Positions 16,501 through 22,500 of a stretch of DNA of 24,627 bases are shown here, in pieces; positions within the stretch are counted from its first letter, which is position 1; every line of letters starts with the position of its first letter. This DNA is from Baffinella frigidus (Eukaryota > Cryptophyceae > Cryptomonadales > Baffinellaceae). The position numbers and the translations under genes are program-made. Below the pieces are notes generated by a model. The model made no database searches and had not been told where the DNA came from. It saw only the letters and a program-made list of their open reading frames with translations. The DNA lies in contig MU647225.1 of the NCBI GenBank assembly GCA_026770585.1, positions 49,388 through 74,014 of the forward strand. Reading direction: 5' to 3'.

Positions 16501-19500
16501 TTCCCTATGAAAGTGTGTTGTCTAGCTCTGCCTGCGTACAACTGTGCCATAAAACACATTTAGAGCAGAAACTGCGGTACAAAAGGGTATAAAACACGTT
16601 GCCATAAAACACATTTAGCCGTAAAACACATTTAGAGCAGAAACTGCGGTACAAAAGGGTACCTAAAATACATTTATGGTGCGCCCAGTTTTACTGAAAC
16701 AGCGCTAGGTTATTCCCGGACACGATGACACCCGAGAGAACTACTGGACCTCTAGAGTCCGTCTTTCGATTTCTAGGAAAGCCTTGCCGAGGCTTCAACG
16801 GCTCCAATTCCCACAACGTTCGAGGGCATTTTACCCTGTAAACAACTTTTACCCCGTCTACAACCACCTTACGGCCGAAATCGAAAGGTGGGTTCTGGAG
16901 GTTCAGTAGAAGGGACACGACCTCCCCCGCTCCAAAGTTCACGGGTTTGTAGCGCACACCCAGCATGTCAACTTGAGAATCGTCTGGACAGTCAGCCCGA
17001 GTGAGGGCAGAGCAAGGACCTCCCCCGTCCGCTCAATCACATGATGACTCTGTAGTGTGTTGTTCCCGGACATGATGACATTAGAGTGTGGTGTTCCCGG
17101 ACACGATTATACTCGAGTGTGTTGTTCCCGGACATGATGACACTCGAGTGTGTTCTACACGGACGTGATGACACCGAGAGGAGGGACATGACCTCCCCCG
17201 TCCGCTCAATCTTCCCGAGCTTCCCCGCGTAGAGCGTGCTCGCCCCTTTGTAAAGCGCACAGTAGCTGATTAAGGTTTAGGGTTCAGGGTTCAGGGTTTG
17301 GGGTTTGGGGTTTGGGGTTTGGGGTTTGGGGTTGAGGTTTGGGGTTTGGGGTTTGGGGTTTGGGGTTTGGGGTTCAGGGGTTAGGGTTGAGGGGTTAAGG
17401 TTGAGGGTTGAGGGTTGAGGGTTTGGGGTTTAGGGATTAGGGGGTTCGCCCCTTTGTAAAGCGCACAGTACCTGTCGGTTTGGGGTTTGGGGTTCAGGGT
17501 TCGGGGGTTCAGGGGTTAGGGGTTAGGGGTTAAGGTTGAGGGTTGAGGGTTCGGCCCTTTGTAAAGAGCGCAGTACCTGGCTGTTTAGGGTTTAGGGTTT
17601 AGGGTTTGGGGTTTGGGGTTTGGGGTGTAGGGTTTGGGGGTTGGGGCTTAGGGCTTAGGGTTGAAGGTGTAGGGTTTGGGGTGTAGGGTTTAGAGTTCGG
17701 GGCTTAGGTTTAAGTGGTTTATGGATTAGTGTTGTGTTTAGTGTTCAGTGTTCAGTGTTCAGTGTTTAGTGTTTAGTGTTTAGTGTTCAGTGTTGAGTGT
17801 TTAGTGTTTAGTGTTTAGTGTTTAGTGTTGAGTGTTGAGTGTTTAGTGTTGAGTGTTGAGTGTTTAGTGTTTAGTGTTTAGTGTTTAGTGTTTAGTGTTG
17901 AGTGTTGAGTGTTTAGTGTTGAGTGTTGAGTGTTTAGTGTTTAGTGTTTAGTGTTTAGTGTTCAGTGTTTAGTGTTGAGTGTTTAGTGTTGAGGGTTTAG
18001 TGTTTAGTGTTTAGTGTTTAGTGTTTAGTGTTGAGAGTTTGGGGTTTGGCGTTCACGGTTCAGCGTTTAGGGCGGATTCCATACCACCCTAGATTTTACG
18101 CGGAGCAATTGTAAAAAACAATGGCTCCAGTAGAGTCCCTCTCAGGGACTTTCGATCCACTTTTGGCGTGTATTCCCCCTAAAATCCGAGAAATTGACTT
18201 TTGCGATTGCTCCTCGTCCGATCTTGGGTGGTGTACGTAGCAGACACGTAGCATCCAGCCTTTGGGTTTAAGGTGTCGGCCAGGGTCTAGGGTTGAGGGT
18301 TGAGGGTTCAGGGCGTAGGGTATAGGGTTTAGGGTTTAGGGCGTAGGGTTTAGGGTGTAGGGTTTAGGGTTTAGGGTTGAGCGTTTAGGGGTTAGGGTTT
18401 GGGGTTTAGGGTTTAGGGGCTAGGGGTTAGGGATGCACCCTCCAGTGAGGCGGATGATGTCCCCCGGCTGCACTAGCTCCCCGTTTCAGGATTTCGGTTT
18501 CAGGGTGTCGGGTTCAAGGTTAGGGTTAAGGGTTTAGGGGTGCAGGGTTGAGGGTGCCCGAAACCCTCAGAGTTAGACAGTGGAGGTCTCCTACCCGCTG
18601 GTCAGCCGGATGATGTCCCCCGACTTTTGAGGGTTTAGGGGTTAGGGTTGCACCCTTCCAGTAAGGCGGATAATGTCCCCCGACTTTCAGGGTAAGGGGT
18701 GTCCACACAGCGGGCTACGAGGGGATTTTCGGGCAGGAAATGCCCGAGTTTCAGTTACCTTATCCGTAGGAACCCCCCCTACCCCCCTATGGGGATTTTT
18801 TTGTGATAGGGAGGCACCCGCCAGTCAGCCGCTACTGAAAAGCCCCAGGGGAAGTGTCAAAAAGTAGCGGACACTCTGGTGTCCTATACTTTTGAGCCAT
18901 TTTCTCCTCAAAAGGCAATTTTCACCCCCAAGGACGTGACCAAAATTCGTCAAAAGGTAACCTACAAGTAATTTTAGTGTCGTGTCCAAGAATTTTGAGA
19001 CTTCCTCTGGGGCTTTGCAGTAGCGAATGATGTCCCCTGGCTGGACTAGCTCCCCGTAGGCGTCGAACAGTGACGCGTCCCGAGTTTCCGTTACCTTATC
19101 CGTAGGAACCCCCCTATGCCCCTACGGGTGGCCTACCGTAGGGTCGTGGGTCTTGTCGCTTAGGGGTTATTCAAAATCGCTGAGGGGTTATTCAAGATCC
19201 CTTCGAAGTTCGCTGTGTGGGAGGGTTGCACCCTCCAGTGAGGCGGATGATGTCCCCTGGCTGGACTAGCTCGCCGTAGGCGTCGAATAGTGACGCGTTC
19301 CTGGGTGAGGGTGTCGGGTTGAGGGTTGAGGGTTTAGGATTTGGGGTTTAGGGGTTAGGGTCTGGGGTTTGGGGTTTGGGGTTTAGGGGTTAGGGCTTGG
19401 GGTTTAGGGTTTAGGGTTTAGGGTTTAGGGATTAGGGTTCAGGGTTTGGGGTTTAGGGTTTAGGGTTTGGGGTCTGGGGTTTGGGGTTTGGGGTTTAGGG

Positions 19501-22500
19501 GTTGGGGGTGAGGGTTTAGTGTTTCGGGTTTCGGGTTTCGGGTTTCGGGTTTGGGGGTGAGGGTTTAGGGTTTAGTGTTTCGGGTTTGGGGTTTGTGGTT
19601 TCGGGTTTTGGGGTCAGGGGTTACATCTTGGCCGTGTTGTCCCCGACCACGATGTGGTGCACGGTGTTGCCCTCCTTGGTCCCCGACGTCGACACTGTCT
19701 CAGGGTGTAGGGTTCAGGGTTAAAAAAAGAACAGGGTAGCGGCATGAATCCAGGGTGGTCAAGCCTACGGTACGGACTACGGTAGGCAGTAGGACGGTCC
19801 CTAGCGCTCCTGAGAGAACCCCGGGAGGCTGTGGTGCTGCCAGCCTTCGTCCCCGATGTCGACACTGTCTCCGGGATTTAGGTTCAGGGCTCAGGAACTG
19901 AACTCAGGGTTCAGGAACTGGACTCAGGGTTCAGGAACTTGACTCAAGGTTCAGGAACTGAACAGAATAACGGCCTATATCCAGGGAACTGAAGAGGATA
20001 ACGGCCTAAATCCAGGGTAGTTGAGGGTTAGGTTTCAGGGTTGAGGCGTATGGCGTGCTCGCCCCCTTGTAAAGCGCGCAGTACCTAACGATTAGGGTTG
20101 AGGGATTCGTGCGCGGAGGGGTGGGGGGGGGGCACAGGTTTAGGGTTGAGGGTTGAGGGTTGAGGGCTTAGGGGTTGGGGTGGAGGGTTCGGTGTGGTGC
20201 ACGGTGTTGCCCTCCTTCGTTCCCGATGTCGACACTGTCGCAGGGTTAAGTGTTTAGGTTCAGAGAGAGAAAAGTGCGCGTTTATTACGGGTCGAAACGG
20301 ACATGGCCACCATGTATACGGAGTTTAGGGTTTCGGGTTGAGTGTTTTGTGTTTAGGGTTTAGGGTTTAGGGTTCAGGGTCTAGGGTTTAGGGTTTAGGG
20401 TTTAGGGTTTAGGGTTTAGGGTTTGGGGTTTGATGTGGTGCACGGTGTTGCCCTCCTTGGTCCCGGACGTCGACACTGTCGCCAGGTTTAGGGTCTATGG
20501 TTGAGGATGTAGGGTTGAGGGTTTAGGGTTTGGGGATTTGTGCGAATGAACAGCGTGTTGGTGATCTTAGGGACCCGAGGGGTTTAGGTTTCGGGGATGA
20601 GGGTTGAGCGCTCGCCTTTAGGGTTTAGGGTTCAGGGTTCAGGGTTTAGGGTTTAGGGTGTGGGTTCAGGGTTCAGGGTCCAGGGTTTATGGTGTAGGGT
20701 TTGGGTTTAGGGTTTATGGTTTAGGGTTAATGGTTTAGGGTTCAGGGTTTAGGGTTAGGTTTTAGGGATTGGGGTTCAGGGTTTAGGAATTAGGGTTTAG
20801 GAATTAGGGTTAAGGGTTTGGGGTTTAGGGTTTGGGGGTTGGGGTTTAAGGTTTAGGGTTTAGGGTTTAGGGTTTAGGATTTAAGGCTCGAGCGTAAAGA
20901 AGAAGAAGAAGATCATGGTTCAACGCTTTGGATCCACGCCATGTCACAAGTGGGAATTTCACACGCGACGTTTCGCGCTAAAAGTGTTTCGTGGTACAAA
21001 AAATCATTGTAGCGCCCAGTAACGGCTCCAATTCCCAACACTTTGGGCGTGTTTCCCGGGTAGAATTAACTTTACCCGTAGATGGTGTAGTAAAATGAAA
21101 TCCGACTTATGACCTGGCGTGGTACCCTAAACCACGAACCTAAATGGACCGTCCTGCGAAGCCCACCCAAACAGGGCGCTACGTGGGGGTATTCCAGGGT
21201 CGCCCTTTGAGCCATTGGGTCGCCCTTGGAGCTGTTTTCTTCTCAAAATTGACTTTTGAATACCGTTTCCCCCTAAAAAATGACTTTGAAATACCCCCCC
21301 CTCCAGCCCTGCGTGGTGTGTGGCAGGGTAGAGGGGGAGAACAGAGGGACTGGCGTTCGAAGAGCACACAGAGGACTACGGACCTTTCATCAAAAGTCAA
21401 CTTACCCTGTGGGGAGTTATTTTTAAGGATTTTCTGGTGCAACTTTGGTCACGTTACCGCTAAATCGTTGCTGCCATAAACGCGAGAAGGTTCGCAGACA
21501 CACTCACCAAAAGTTGACGGTGCTGGGACTAAACCGTCAACTTTCGCCAGGGTTTGACCTTTGTCGAGGACGATGAACTGCGTGTTGATGATCTTGTCGC
21601 CGGGTCGGATCGAGTTGAACTTCTTCCATTGTCTGTTCAGGGTTCAGGGTTCAGGTTCGAGCCGTCAGAGGGGAGCACATCCTCGCTGTCGAGACACCTC
21701 CTTACATGCTTTGTGCACTTTGCACCACTGGTCGGATCGAGTTGAACTTCTTCCATCGTCTGTTCGGGTTCAGGGTTCAGGTTTTGGGGCTTCGGGTTTC
21801 GGGTGCGGGGTTGAACTTTTCCATTGTCGGTTGGGGTTCAGGCCCTTGAGGGTTAGTGTTCAGGTTTTAGAGGGTTAGGGTTCGGGGTTCGGGTGTTCGG
21901 GGTTAGGGGTTAGGGTTGGGATTCGGGGTTAGGGGTTAGGGTTGGGATCGTGTCGCCTGGTCGCATCGAGTTGAACTTCTTCCATTGTCTGTTGAGCGTT
22001 TCGGGGCGGGGTTCAGGTTTTAGCTCTCAGAGTGGGAGCAAATCCTCTTTGTCGAGACACCTTACCTCCCCACTCGAGGCTGGAAGAGGGGGTATTTTAA
22101 ATGTGGGGTTGTTAAATTTAGTACCAGTCACGGGCATGCTTGGTCACGTAGCTCAAGTTATAACTTGAGCTACGTGACCAAATGCCCCTATTTCAATGAA
22201 AATTACTACACATTTCTTATTTCCCCTTCACTTGTAAAAGAAGCTCTGATTTAAAAAAGTCACACTTCTAGCCTCGAGTGGCCTTTGCACCACTGGTCGC
22301 CGGTTCAACGTTCATATTTTGGTGGTTTCGGGTTTCGGGTGCGGGGTTGAACTTTTCCATTGTCTGTTGGGGTTTGGGCCCATTAGGGTTAGTGTTCAGG
22401 TTTTAGGGGGTTAGGGTTCGGGGTTGGGGTGTTCGGGGTTAGGGGGTAGGGTTGGGATTCGGGTTTCAGCCCTCAAGAGTGGGAGCAAATCCTCTTTGGA

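Larger units (their letters stand above)
17272..17720 (+). repeat. telomere-like arrays in intron 5 of the OB-fold gene
   Basis: TTTGGGG, TTTAGGG and TTGAGGG heptamers, interrupted only by two acceptor-edge copies of exon 6. Sense strand is C-rich. Confidence 0.9.
20100..20885 (+). repeat. telomere-like arrays in intron 3 of the OB-fold gene
   Basis: TTTAGGG, TTCAGGG and TTGAGGG heptamers, strongest at 20340-20430 and 20610-20885, separated by the exon copies listed below. C-rich on the sense strand. Confidence 0.92.

Noticed and set aside
18830-19025. Introner-type element (new intron made by transposition)
   Set aside because: On the sense strand the edges are CG...CG, with no GT-AG at the boundaries, so it would not splice out cleanly; it lies in an already partial exon copy.
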